This document shows positions 30,930 to 39,614 of a stretch of 64,000 bases of DNA, piece after piece. Under the pieces are notes generated by a model. That model saw only the letters and a list, made by a program, of their open reading frames with translations, searched no databases and was not told where the DNA came from. The stretch comes from Actinoplanes sp. KI2 (GTDB lineage: Bacteria > Actinomycetota > Actinomycetes > Mycobacteriales > Micromonosporaceae): NCBI RefSeq assembly GCF_025630775.1, contig NZ_JAOSZE010000003.1:1-64000 (forward strand), in the 5' to 3' direction. Numbering within the stretch: position 1 is the stretch's first letter; each line of letters opens with the position of its first letter. Both the position numbers and the translations under genes were made by a program.

Positions 30930-32552
30930 ATGCTCAGTTGCCGATTCGGGGGCGGCTCCGGGTTTCGCCTGGAGTTGGAGGACAACGAGGACCTGGTGGT
31001 CATCCGGTCGGTGCGCCGGGGCGCACGGCACGACGTCTCCCCGCTGTCCTCGCCCAGCCGCACCGCGCAGGACCGCCTGACCCCGCTGTTCGGTTTCCCC
31101 GAGGCGGGCGTCGGGGTGTATGCGTCCCCGGTAGGCGACGCGCCGACCATCGCCGTCGTGCTCAACGAGGACCCCGAGGTCGAGTTCGCCGGGCGGGGCC
31201 TGCGCGACCAGTACGGCGCCCCGGTCGTCTACACCGAGAACGTCTTCGTGAAGTTCCGCGACGACCTGACCGCGGCGCAGTGCGAGGCGCTGCTGAGCGA
31301 GGCCGGCCTGACGGTCAAGCGGCTGGTCGGTGCGGCACCCAACGCGTACTTCACGGCCGCGCCGACGGGTGTCGGTCGCGAGGTGTTTCCGCTGGCCGAG
31401 CGGCTGCTCGACCGCGACGAGGTGGAGCTGTGCCACCCCGAGCTGGTCCGCGAGGTGAGCCGCCGGCAGTGGTTCCCGCAGCAGTGGCACCTCGGCCCCA
31501 CGGTGGTCAAGGGCGTCGACGTGGTCGAGCACGCCCACGTGGTCGAGGCCTGGGCCGACTCGCGCGGCGAGGGCATCGTGGTCTGCGTGATCGACGACGG
31601 GCTGGATGTCACGCACGCCGAGTTCGGCTCGGCCGGCAAGCTGGTCGCCCCGCGCTCGGTGAGCCGGCCGCGCGGCGACGACCCGCGGCCCGGCGACGGC
31701 GACAACCACGGCACCGCCTGCGCCGGTGTGGCCTGCGCGGACGGTGTGGACAAGGCGTCCGGGGTGGCGCCCGGCGCGCGGCTCATGCCGGTGCGGCTGG
31801 TCTCCGGGCTCGGCTCGCAGGACGAGGCGGACGCGTTCGTCTGGGCCGCCGACCACGGCGCCGACGTGATCTCGTGCAGCTGGGGCCCGGCCGACGGCCG
31901 CTGGTGGGACCCGACCGACCCCACGCACAACCAGGTGGTGCCGCTGCCGGACAACACCCGGCTGGCGATCGAGTACGCGATCGCGCACGGCCGCGACGGC
32001 AAGGGCTGCGTGATCACCTGGGCGGCCGGCAACGGCGCGGAGAGCGTCGACAACGACGGGTACGCGAGCTACGACAAGGTCATCGCCGTGGCCGCCTGCA
32101 ACGATCTGGGCCGGCAGAGCCGGTACAGCGATCACGGCGCGGCCCTCTGGTGCAGCTTCCCGAGCAGCAACGGCTCGCCGTCGCGTACTCCCGGGATCTG
32201 GACCACCGACCGGTGCGGCCGGGAGGGGTACAACGCCGGCGACGAGTCGCTGGGCGATGCCGCGGGCGACTACACGAACTCGTTCGGCGGTACGTCGAGC
32301 GCCGCACCGGGCGTCGCCGGGGTGGCCGCGTTGATCCTGTCGGCCAACCCCGGCCTGCGCTGGGACGAGGTGAAGGACCTGCTGCGTGCCTCGGCCGACC
32401 GGATCGACGACAATGCCACCGAGTACGACGAGAACGGGCACAGCAACCGCTACGGCTACGGCCGGGTGAACGCCGCGGCGGCGGTCCGCCTCGCCCTGTC
32501 CCAGCCGGCTGCCGCCAAGCGAGCCCTAAGTGTTTCGGTCGCGAACAACTGA
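30930..32552 (+). CDS. Subtilisin-like (S8) serine protease next to the LodA-like gene
   Basis: A 540-residue protein with a ~190-residue N-terminal region containing an I9-like fold segment ('VFVKFRDDLTAAQCEALLSEAGL'), then an S8 catalytic domain: Asp222 ('CVIDDGLDVTH'), His260 ('GDNHGTACAGVA'), oxyanion Asn in 'WAAGNGA' and Ser456 ('FGGTSSAAPGVAG'). No signal peptide is visible, so it should act in the cytoplasm. ATG 30930 has GAGAGGGGAG upstream. It is followed 48 bp later by the LodA-like gene, suggesting a maturation or processing role like QhpE. Confidence 0.9.
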   Translation: MLSCRFGGGSGFRLELEDNEDLVVIRSVRRGARHDVSPLSSPSRTAQDRLTPLFGFPEAGVGVYASPVGDAPTIAVVLNEDPEVEFAGRGLRDQYGAPVVYTENVFVKFRDDLTAAQCEALLSEAGLTVKRLVGAAPNAYFTAAPTGVGREVFPLAERLLDRDEVELCHPELVREVSRRQWFPQQWHLGPTVVKGVDVVEHAHVVEAWADSRGEGIVVCVIDDGLDVTHAEFGSAGKLVAPRSVSRPRGDDPRPGDGDNHGTACAGVACADGVDKASGVAPGARLMPVRLVSGLGSQDEADAFVWAADHGADVISCSWGPADGRWWDPTDPTHNQVVPLPDNTRLAIEYAIAHGRDGKGCVITWAAGNGAESVDNDGYASYDKVIAVAACNDLGRQSRYSDHGAALWCSFPSSNGSPSRTPGIWTTDRCGREGYNAGDESLGDAAGDYTNSFGGTSSAAPGVAGVAALILSANPGLRWDEVKDLLRASADRIDDNATEYDENGHSNRYGYGRVNAAAAVRLALSQPAAAKRALSVSVANN

Positions 32553-32600
32553 GAGATCTCCCGATACGCGCGCGACCCCAGCTTCGAAAGCGTGAGACCC

Positions 32601-35561
32601 ATGAGCCGGATCGCGTACTGTGCCATCCACCCGGCCGTCGGCGTGGCCCGGGTGGGCGACAGCCCGGACGAATACTTCCTCGGCCCGGAGCGGCCGGGCG
32701 CCGAGGAGTCGCCCGCGTCCTACAAGGACCAGGCCGGGCGGGTGAAGCGCCAGGCGGTGCGGTTCCGCGTCTTCGCGTACGACGAGAGCGACACCGTGAT
32801 CGGCGAGCTCACCGCCGACGACGCCGAGATCGCCTGGACCGTCCACCTCGTGAACGGCAAGGCGGCCGCCCAGCCGTTCACGGGCTCCGGTAAGCGGAAC
32901 GCCTCGGTGGCCGATCGCGCCTCGCTGGTGATCGACCCCGGTCCGCGTACGATCACCGGCCGCCAGGCCGCCGGCGTCGCCTTCGACACCGGAACGTTCC
33001 TCGGCAAGCCGGTGCCGCTCGGCGAGCTGCGCACCGACGACGAGGGCCGGCTGATCGTGCTCGGCGGCTCCGGCCACTCCGGCTCGGTGCCCGAGGACCA
33101 GCCGCTGCCCAGCTTCGCCGACAACGACGGCTGGCACGACGACACCGCGGACGGCCCGGTCACCGCGACGGTCACCAAGGACGGCCAGGCGATCGAGGTC
33201 CGCGGCGCGTGGATCGTGGTCGCCCCGCCCGACTTCGCGCCCGCCGTCGGCAACCTGGTCACCCTCTACGACGTGATGGAGGACGTCGCGGTCGAGCACG
33301 CCCTCACGGCCGATGCCAAGGAGGTCTCGTTCGAGCGGGACATCGCCCCGGTGCTGGCCCGCGCGATGGGCTACCAGTGGGTCAACCAGTCCGCGACCCG
33401 CGGCCACCGCCGGGCGGTGGACCTGGGCCGGGGCACCGAGCGGGTCGGCGACTTCTTCGAGCGCGACCATCTGGCCCTGCTCGGCGACCCGGGGGAGAAG
33501 GGCGCCAAGGCCCGCCGCCAGGTCTTCGCGGTGATCCGCCAGCCGCATGACGAGGCCGACGAGGCGACCGCCGAACGGCAGGCCACCGCCGCCTTCATGC
33601 CGCAGCTGTCCGGTGACCGCGGCTCGGCGACGCCCGGCCGGCCGGAGACCTGGTTCACCGTCACCAGGCTGCAGTACCGGCGGCTGGCCCAGTGGGCCGA
33701 CGGCCAGTTCGTCGCGGGAGTGCCGCAGGAGCCGCCGACCGAGCCGGCCGCGCTCGACCGGGCGGCCCTCGAGGCGTGCGTGGGCGGGCCGTTCTTCCCC
33801 GGCATCGAGATGAGCTCGCGGGTGCGCGATCCCCAGACGTACGCCCAGGCCTTCCGGTTCCGGAGCGACCAGCCGCCGGGGTGCATGACCGAGCGGATGG
33901 CCGTGCCGTGGCAGGCCGACTTCACCGACTGCCGGCACTTCTGGTGGCCGGCCCAGCGCCCGGACGACGTGATCGCCGATCAGGACTACCTCGCGGTCAC
34001 CGCGGCGCTGTTCCCGGACGGCGACAACCCCCGCCGGCCGATCAGCACGACCGCGTTCCCCCGCGTGCGCTGGGACCGCGGCATCGGCGATTCCCTGCCG
34101 ACCTCGCTGGATGCGAGCCGGCGCTCGGACAGGAGGCACCGCGAAATGGTCAACGAGTGGTCGCGGCTCGGCTTCGTCACGCCGGCCGCCGACGACAGCG
34201 GGGTGCTGGTGGAGACCGAGCGCGCGCCGTACGCGGGGCTGCGCGACCGCGACTACTTCCACATCATGCTCAACCCGCACGAGTACCCGGACTTCGGGCC
34301 GACGGCGTGGAAGCTGGCCCGCGACTTCCTCGAGACGGCCGCCGCGTACCAGCACGACCCGATGATCGACTCGGATCTCAGACCCTTCCGGTACGAGGAG
34401 CGCGCCTTCGACGCCCGGCTGGACAGCATCTACCAGGACATGGTCGACCGGGTTGCGAAGTACGACCCGGCGAACGACCGGGCGTTCAAAACCCACGCCG
34501 ACACCGTCGACCGGCTGCGGCAGTCCGGCCCGCTCAACCAGACCGACGGCGTCTGGCTGCGCAACGTCGCCACCATCGGCCCGATCAACGACCTCACCGG
34601 CTTCCTCACCCAGATCTGGGTGGACGAGGTCGGCGCCGGCAACCCGGCGCAGAACCACGCCAACATCTTCACGCACACCCTCGCCGACGCCGGGATCACC
34701 ACCGCGCCGATCACGAGCAAGGAGTTCGCGCAGGACCCGACCCTGCTCGAGTCGTCGTTCACGCTGCCGCTGTTCCAGCTGGTCGTCTCCCAGTTCACCG
34801 ACCAGTTCCTGCCCGAGCTGCTGGGCATGACGATGATGTTCGAGTGGGAGTCGGTGGAGCTGGTCACCACCGCCCGGCTGCTGGAGCACTTCGGGCTCGA
34901 CTCGACCTACTACCGGCTGCACGTCGCGATCGACAACGCCGACGTCGGGCACGGCGCGATCGCGAAGCGCGCGGTCAAGCGCTACCTGTCCGGCTTCGCC
35001 GACGAGGACGTACGGCAGGGCCAGTGGCAGCGGATCTGGAACGGCTACGTGGCTTTCCGGATCACCGGCACGCTCGGCCAGGACCTCGTCGACAAGCTGC
35101 TCGTCCCGTCCCGCGCCCGCGACCGGGTGCTCGCGATGATCGACGAGAAGAAGCGGTACGGCGCCCTCAACCACGGCGGGGCCGGGGACGGGATGAGCAA
35201 CAACCTGTTCGACAACCCGGGTCAGCTGCTCGACCTGCTCCGGCAGAACGGCCAGGTGCTACCCGGAGACCCGGACAACAGCCCGTTCCTGCAGCAGATG
35301 AAGTTCGGCGGCCGGATGTACAAGGTGTTCACGGCCGACGAGCAGCAGGCCTGGGCCGACTGGATCCGCAGCCTGGCCGAGCCGGCGGCGGCCGACCGGG
35401 TGCCGCCGAGCCCGTTCGCCGCGGCCGCCAAGCCCACCGCGCCGGCCGAGCAGCCCGCCGAGCCGGTGGGGGACGTGCCGCATTTGACCTTCTCGTCCTC
35501 TGCGGAAGAGGTGAGCAAGCACCCGCGCGGGACGCTGCTGGGCCACGGCGCCGCGCACTGA
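32601..35561 (+). CDS. LodA/GoxA-like CTQ-dependent oxidase family protein
   Basis: A 986-residue protein starting 'MSRIAYCAIHPAVGVARVGDSPDEYFLGPE', the hallmark opening of L-lysine 6-oxidase-like (LodA) proteins. The mid-region 'CMTERMAVPWQADFTDCRHFWWPAQRPDD' carries Cys444 with an Asp four residues before it, as at the CTQ cross-link cysteine of LodA. Trp448/449, Trp491 and Trp520 are the candidate partners, and I cannot decide between them. Family members oxidise amino acid amines, releasing H2O2 and ammonia. No signal peptide is visible. The C-terminus is Ala/Pro-rich. The LodB-like gene is nearby but divergent. Confidence 0.87.
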   Translation: MSRIAYCAIHPAVGVARVGDSPDEYFLGPERPGAEESPASYKDQAGRVKRQAVRFRVFAYDESDTVIGELTADDAEIAWTVHLVNGKAAAQPFTGSGKRNASVADRASLVIDPGPRTITGRQAAGVAFDTGTFLGKPVPLGELRTDDEGRLIVLGGSGHSGSVPEDQPLPSFADNDGWHDDTADGPVTATVTKDGQAIEVRGAWIVVAPPDFAPAVGNLVTLYDVMEDVAVEHALTADAKEVSFERDIAPVLARAMGYQWVNQSATRGHRRAVDLGRGTERVGDFFERDHLALLGDPGEKGAKARRQVFAVIRQPHDEADEATAERQATAAFMPQLSGDRGSATPGRPETWFTVTRLQYRRLAQWADGQFVAGVPQEPPTEPAALDRAALEACVGGPFFPGIEMSSRVRDPQTYAQAFRFRSDQPPGCMTERMAVPWQADFTDCRHFWWPAQRPDDVIADQDYLAVTAALFPDGDNPRRPISTTAFPRVRWDRGIGDSLPTSLDASRRSDRRHREMVNEWSRLGFVTPAADDSGVLVETERAPYAGLRDRDYFHIMLNPHEYPDFGPTAWKLARDFLETAAAYQHDPMIDSDLRPFRYEERAFDARLDSIYQDMVDRVAKYDPANDRAFKTHADTVDRLRQSGPLNQTDGVWLRNVATIGPINDLTGFLTQIWVDEVGAGNPAQNHANIFTHTLADAGITTAPITSKEFAQDPTLLESSFTLPLFQLVVSQFTDQFLPELLGMTMMFEWESVELVTTARLLEHFGLDSTYYRLHVAIDNADVGHGAIAKRAVKRYLSGFADEDVRQGQWQRIWNGYVAFRITGTLGQDLVDKLLVPSRARDRVLAMIDEKKRYGALNHGGAGDGMSNNLFDNPGQLLDLLRQNGQVLPGDPDNSPFLQQMKFGGRMYKVFTADEQQAWADWIRSLAEPAAADRVPPSPFAAAAKPTAPAEQPAEPVGDVPHLTFSSSAEEVSKHPRGTLLGHGAAH

Positions 35562-35578
35562 CGTGAAAGGCTGGCAGG

Positions 35579-36373
35579 ATGCGGATCGCCTCACTGCACA
35601 CGTACCCGGTCAAGGGTTGTCACCGGATCGACCACGACGTGGCGCAGGTCGAGCCGTGGGGTCTCGCCGGTGATCGCCGGTGGGCGATGATCGACGCCGA
35701 CGGCGTCGCGTTCACCCAGCGGGAACACCCGCGCCTCACCCAGCTGCGGGTCCGCACCCGGCCGGGCGGCCTCGAGCTGGCCGCGCCCGGCCTGCCCGGC
35801 CTCTCGGTCGACGAGCCGGTCGACGGGCCCAAGGAGTTCGTCCGGGTCTTCTCCGGCCACCTGCCGACTCCCGCTCGGCTCGCCGAGAGCGAGTGGAGCA
35901 GTGAGTTCCTGGGCGCGCCGGCTCGGCTGGTGTGGCAGGCGGACGCCGGCACCCGTCCGATCGGCGGGCGTGACCCGGCGGGCGGACCGGTGAGCTTCGC
36001 CGACGGCTATCCGATGCTGCTGGCCAACGAGGCCTCGCTGGACGCGCTGAACCACTGGCTGGACGAGCCCGTGCCGATGACCCGGTTCCGGCCGAACCTG
36101 GTGATCGCCGGCGCGGACAGGTGGGCCGAGGACGACTGGTCGGCCCGTGGGGTGCGCCTCCAGATCGGTGACGTGGTGCTGCGGGCCGGGCCCGGCTGTC
36201 CGCGCTGCGTGGTCATCACGACCGACCAGGAGACCGGCGAGAAGGGCCGGGAGCCGCTCTTCGCGCTGGGCAAGCACCGGCGCTTCGAGGACGGCCTGCT
36301 GTTCGCCCTCAACATCGTTCCGGAGGTTCTCGGCTCACTGCGCGTAGGTGACGCGGTGACTGTTCTCGACTGA
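35579..36373 (+). CDS. MOSC domain protein (mARC/YcbX-like)
   Basis: A 264-residue protein with an N-terminal MOSC beta-barrel ('RIASLHTYPVKGCHRIDHD') and a MOSC domain with 'YPMLLANEASLDALN', 'RFRPNLVIAG' and 'GPGCPRCVVITTDQETG', whose cysteine would ligate molybdenum. Such proteins reduce N-hydroxylated compounds or transfer sulphur. It begins 17 bp after the LodA-like gene on the same strand, so it is probably co-transcribed; whether it takes part in that pathway is unknown. Confidence 0.9.
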   Translation: MRIASLHTYPVKGCHRIDHDVAQVEPWGLAGDRRWAMIDADGVAFTQREHPRLTQLRVRTRPGGLELAAPGLPGLSVDEPVDGPKEFVRVFSGHLPTPARLAESEWSSEFLGAPARLVWQADAGTRPIGGRDPAGGPVSFADGYPMLLANEASLDALNHWLDEPVPMTRFRPNLVIAGADRWAEDDWSARGVRLQIGDVVLRAGPGCPRCVVITTDQETGEKGREPLFALGKHRRFEDGLLFALNIVPEVLGSLRVGDAVTVLD

Positions 36374-36455
36374 TCGAGTGAAGCGGGCCGCAGATGCCTT
36401 AGGTCTGTCTTAGGAAGGTTGCCCGGGGCCGGTCCGCCGCGAAGGATCCCTCAGC

Positions 36456-37370
36456 GTGATCCCTCGCCGCCTGCTGTCCCCCCGCTGGCTCGCCGCCGGC
36501 GGCGCCGTGGCTCTCGCCGCGGCCCTCGGCGCGGCGCTGCTGCTGCAGAACTCCGGCGCGGCCTGCGCGGCGCCGCCGTCCACCTCGGCGAAGTCCGGCA
36601 AGGCGACCTTCTACGACCTGGGCGGCGGCACCGGCAACTGCTCGTTCCCGTCCTCGCCGGCCGATGACCTGTTCGTCGCGCTCGGCCCGGACCAATACTC
36701 CGCGGGCGCGGCCTGCGGCACGTACCTGGACGTCACCGGCCCGAAGGGCAAGGTGCGGGTCAAGGTCACCGACTCCTGCCCGGAGTGCGCCGCCGGCCAC
36801 CTCGACCTGAGCCGCACGGCGTTCAAGAAGATCGGCAACGAGGTCGACGGGATCATCCCGATCACCTACAAGACCGTCACCGGCGTGACCACCCCCGGCC
36901 CGATCTCCGTGCGGGTGAAGGAGGGCTCCTCGCGGTACTGGCTGGCCGTGCTCATCGACAACCACGGCAACCAGCTCAAGTCGGTCACCGTCAACGGCAA
37001 GACCACGCACCGCGAGGACTACAACTACTGGGTCGTCGACGCCGGCGCGGGCAGCGGACCATTCAAGATCAAGATCAGCGACGGGTACGGGCACAGCGTC
37101 ACCGTCGGCGGCATCAAGCTCTCGCCCGGCGCGACCCAGAAGACGTCCGCGCGTCTGGTCGGCGGCGGCGTCAGCGTGGCGTCCTCCTCGGCGAAGGCCG
37201 CGAAGAAGAAGGCCGCCACCCCGTCCACCGCCTCGGCCGCCCCGGTGCGCTCGGCGGCCGCGCCGTCGCCGGAGGTGACCGCGGTCGAGGCGCCGGCCAC
37301 CGACGTGGCGCTGCCACCCGCGCAACAGGCGGTCGACCTGGCCGCGGGCGCTCGTCAGACCTGCGGCTGA
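36456..37370 (+). CDS. Secreted expansin-like protein (EXLX1 type)
   Basis: A 304-residue protein with a signal peptide or anchor (about 1-39: RRLL, then 'LAAGGAVALAAALGAALLL', cleavage near ACA-AP). A double-psi beta-barrel follows, with 'GKATFYDLGGGTGNCSFP', 'YSAGAACGTYLDV' and 'VKVTDSCPECAAGHLDLSRTAF' (expansin Asp). Then comes a CBM63-like domain ('YWLAVLIDNHGNQLKSVTVNG', 'NYWVVDAG'). The Ala/Ser/Pro-rich tail from ~225 ends in a lone Cys. Bacterial expansins loosen cellulose without hydrolysis. GTG 36456 follows GAAGGA by 9 nt. Confidence 0.88.
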   Translation: MIPRRLLSPRWLAAGGAVALAAALGAALLLQNSGAACAAPPSTSAKSGKATFYDLGGGTGNCSFPSSPADDLFVALGPDQYSAGAACGTYLDVTGPKGKVRVKVTDSCPECAAGHLDLSRTAFKKIGNEVDGIIPITYKTVTGVTTPGPISVRVKEGSSRYWLAVLIDNHGNQLKSVTVNGKTTHREDYNYWVVDAGAGSGPFKIKISDGYGHSVTVGGIKLSPGATQKTSARLVGGGVSVASSSAKAAKKKAATPSTASAAPVRSAAAPSPEVTAVEAPATDVALPPAQQAVDLAAGARQTCG

Positions 37371-37499
37371 CGCCCTCTCCAACTTCCGCGCCCCACTTCC
37401 GCCGCGCCTCGGACCCCCACCCGGGCTGCGTGCGGACCGCTGGCCGTCGGCGGTGACGCCCCCTCACCCCCAGGGCGTCGCCGTCCGGCGGCCTTCGGT

Positions 37500-38021
37500 T
37501 TATGCCGGTAAATCCAGCCACATCTGGATTTCGTCCCGGTCGTCGCCCGGTCCCACCCGCAACGCGCCCGGCAGCCGTCCGACCTCCCGATAGCCGAGCT
37601 TGGCGTAGAAGTTCTCGGTCCCCGTGCCGCCCCGCACGGTCACCTGCAACGCGGCGAGCCCCGCCGCGCGGCCGAGCGTCTCCGCCGCGCGCATCAGCGC
37701 CGCGCCCAGCCCGCGCTTCTGCCCGCGCGGCGTCACCATGACCCGCTTGAGCACCCGCCAGTGATCCTTCAGATCGAACCGGTTGTCCACCACGAACAGC
37801 AACGCCACGACCTCCTCGCCGTCCAGACCCAGGATCAGCCGGTCGATCCCGGCCGCGACCCCGTCGAACGCCTGCTCGGCGACCGGCCGGACGGTTTCGG
37901 CGGACACCGGGCTGACGAAGCCCACGGCCCCGCCGGCATTGGTCACCTCCACCCAGAGCGCGACGATCCGCGCTCGCAGGTCGTCGGTCAGTTTCGGATC
38001 CACCACGAACTCCACAGGCAT
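37500..38021 (-). CDS. GNAT family N-acetyltransferase
   Basis: A 173-residue protein with the GNAT fold: 'LKRVMVTPRGQKRGLGAALMRAAE' contains the acetyl-CoA pyrophosphate loop (Q-x2-G-x-G/A type), followed by 'LQVTVRGGTGTENFYAKLGYREVGRLPGAL'. The ATG at 38021 follows the upstream spacer; longer upstream sequence in frame has no family match. The acceptor substrate is unknown. Confidence 0.85.
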   Translation of the reverse strand: MPVEFVVDPKLTDDLRARIVALWVEVTNAGGAVGFVSPVSAETVRPVAEQAFDGVAAGIDRLILGLDGEEVVALLFVVDNRFDLKDHWRVLKRVMVTPRGQKRGLGAALMRAAETLGRAAGLAALQVTVRGGTGTENFYAKLGYREVGRLPGALRVGPGDDRDEIQMWLDLPA

Positions 38022-38060
38022 GGCGCCATCATCTCGTCGTGACCGGATAGTGTGCCCGGC

Positions 38061-38558
38061 GTGCCCCTGATCGACACGGTCAAGATTTACGGCGAGGCGG
38101 TCGCCGAGGTGCTCGACACCGACGAGCGGCTGCTGGCCATGGGCCCGGTCCACGTGCGCCGTCCGGGCGTGTTCGAGTCCGCGCTGATCGCCGGCGTCGA
38201 CTGGACCGGCCTGCGCTACGGCCGCGACCGGCTGCGGTCCGGCCCGCCGGCCACCGGCTCGTGGGGCCGGCGCACCCAGCGTGTCCTGCAGGCCCGCGAG
38301 GTGACCAGCCTGGACTGGGCGGTCACCGACCGGCGGTTGCTGCTGCTCGACAACGACCGGGTCAGCCCGCCGCACTTCCGCCCGCTGATGGCCGTCCCTC
38401 GCGCCGCCATCCGAAGCGTCCGCCGTCGTGGCCGGCTCTTCCTGCAGTGGGGCCGGGTCGAGGTGACCTTCACCGACGGCTCGATGGTGGCGCTGGTCCT
38501 GGCCATGGTGGACGTGTCGGCGGCCGCCCATTTCCTGCGGGCGCTCACCAGCGGATGA
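38061..38558 (+). CDS. Hypothetical protein with PH-like features
   Basis: About 165 residues, soluble, no recognised family. The second half ('LDWAVTDRRLLLLDND', 'MAVPRAAIRSVRRRGRLFLQWGRVEVTFTDGSMVAL') looks like a bacterial PH-like or YdbT-type beta domain. The start is GTG 38061 or GTG 38052. It is divergent from the GNAT gene, 39 bp apart, and its codon use fits the genome. Confidence 0.7.
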   Translation: MPLIDTVKIYGEAVAEVLDTDERLLAMGPVHVRRPGVFESALIAGVDWTGLRYGRDRLRSGPPATGSWGRRTQRVLQAREVTSLDWAVTDRRLLLLDNDRVSPPHFRPLMAVPRAAIRSVRRRGRLFLQWGRVEVTFTDGSMVALVLAMVDVSAAAHFLRALTSG

Positions 38559-38628
38559 TCGAGCGGGCCGTGCGCGAGGCCGCCGCCACGTCCCGGTGCG
38601 CGGATTCGGGCACCGGCGCCCGTTCGCG

Positions 38629-39054
38629 TCAGGCGGCCACCTGGCCGGCGGCTCGCTGGAAGGCCTCGTTCTCCCGCTGGATGGTGCGGGCGATCAAGCT
38701 GCCGAAAAGCATCGCGAAGATGCCGGCGCCGTGCCCGGTGACCTCGATCGACAGCGTGTTCCGCGTGCCGTCGCCGGTCGGCGCCAGCAGATGGCGGCCG
38801 ATCATGCGCAGGCCCATCCGCCGGGTCTCCCAGGTGAACTCGGTTTCCGGCGTGATCGTGGCGACGGTCCACACCGCGGCGGTCTGGCCCGGCTGCTTGA
38901 CCCGCGCCGAGCTGCCCACCCGCAGCGGGCCCGGCTCGAGCAGCGTGACCGCCTGCACGGTCGGCATGAAGGACGGCCACCGCTCGACGTCGGTGGTGAG
39001 GCGCCAGACCACCGGCGGCGGCGCGCTGATGACGGTGCTGTGCTCTCGGTACAT
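38629..39054 (-). CDS. SRPBCC (START-like) family protein
   Basis: A 141-residue protein of the polyketide cyclase/dehydrase type: 'STVISAPPPVVWRLTTDVERWPSFMPTVQAVTLLE' opens the helix-grip fold, followed by 'VWTVATITPETEFTWETRRMG' and a long C-terminal helix. It binds hydrophobic ligands, but no catalytic residue is evident. It is divergent from a TetR gene across an operator, which probably represses both. Confidence 0.85.
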   Translation of the reverse strand: MYREHSTVISAPPPVVWRLTTDVERWPSFMPTVQAVTLLEPGPLRVGSSARVKQPGQTAAVWTVATITPETEFTWETRRMGLRMIGRHLLAPTGDGTRNTLSIEVTGHGAGIFAMLFGSLIARTIQRENEAFQRAAGQVAA

Positions 39055-39062
39055 ACCGGCAC

Positions 39063-39078
39063 TGTACCATTTGGTACA
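39063..39078. promoter_or_regulatory. TetR operator TGTACCA-TT-TGGTACA
   Basis: A perfect inverted repeat of two 7-bp half-sites around TT fills the 23-bp space between the divergent SRPBCC (start 39054) and TetR (start 39078) genes and touches the TetR start codon. With so little room both transcripts must be leaderless or nearly so, and one bound dimer would block both. Confidence 0.75.
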
Positions 39079-39614
39079 TGCCCGTTGAAGCCCGCGAAGC
39101 CCTGTTGGCCAAGGTCATGACGGCCGTGGCCAAGGACGGCCTGGCCGACCGCAGCCTGCGTGAGATCGCCGCGAGCGCCGGCACCAGCCATCGGATGCTG
39201 ATCTACCACTTCGGCTCGCGGGAAGGCCTGCTCGCGGCGATCGTCGCCGCGATGGAGGCTCGGCAGCGGGCGGCCATGACGGCCATGGCCGGTGGCACCC
39301 CGCGCGAGGTGATGACGGCCCTCTGGCGGCAGGTCTCCAGCGACGAGCTGCGCCCCTTCGTGCGCCTCTTCTTCGAGGTCTTCGCCCTGTCCAGCCGCAG
39401 CGAGGCCGAGCCGCGTGACGCGCTGACCGCGCCCTGGCTGGACGACGCGTCGGCGGCGTCGTCGGCGGCGGGCCTGCCGGTCGATCGGGCCGCGCTGCGG
39501 CTGGGCGTCGCGGTCTCCCGCGGCCTGCTGCTCGACCTGCTGGCCGGGGCGCCGCGGGAGGAGGTCGACGAGGCGTACGAGGTGTTCGTCCGCCTTTACG
39601 AGGGCACCGTGTGA
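39078..39614 (+). CDS. TetR family transcriptional regulator
   Basis: A 178-residue regulator with an N-terminal HTH 'DRSLREIAASAGTSHRMLIYHFGSREGLLAAIV' (about 24-57) and a short helical ligand domain. It is divergent from the SRPBCC gene with the operator at 39063-39078 between, so it most likely represses itself and that gene. Its end overlaps the convergent hydrolase by 19 bp. Confidence 0.9.
   Translation: MPVEAREALLAKVMTAVAKDGLADRSLREIAASAGTSHRMLIYHFGSREGLLAAIVAAMEARQRAAMTAMAGGTPREVMTALWRQVSSDELRPFVRLFFEVFALSSRSEAEPRDALTAPWLDDASAASSAAGLPVDRAALRLGVAVSRGLLLDLLAGAPREEVDEAYEVFVRLYEGTV

Noticed and set aside
32526..35174. An 882-codon frame antisense to the LodA-like gene
   Set aside because: High GC makes antisense frames long; its translation is Arg/Val/Asp-rich with no domain, while the plus strand is a clear LodA-like protein.
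37781..37790. Isolated TTGTCCACC word as a DnaA box
   Set aside because: A lone near-match inside a coding region is expected by chance; only the four-word cluster at 11350-11463 is reported.
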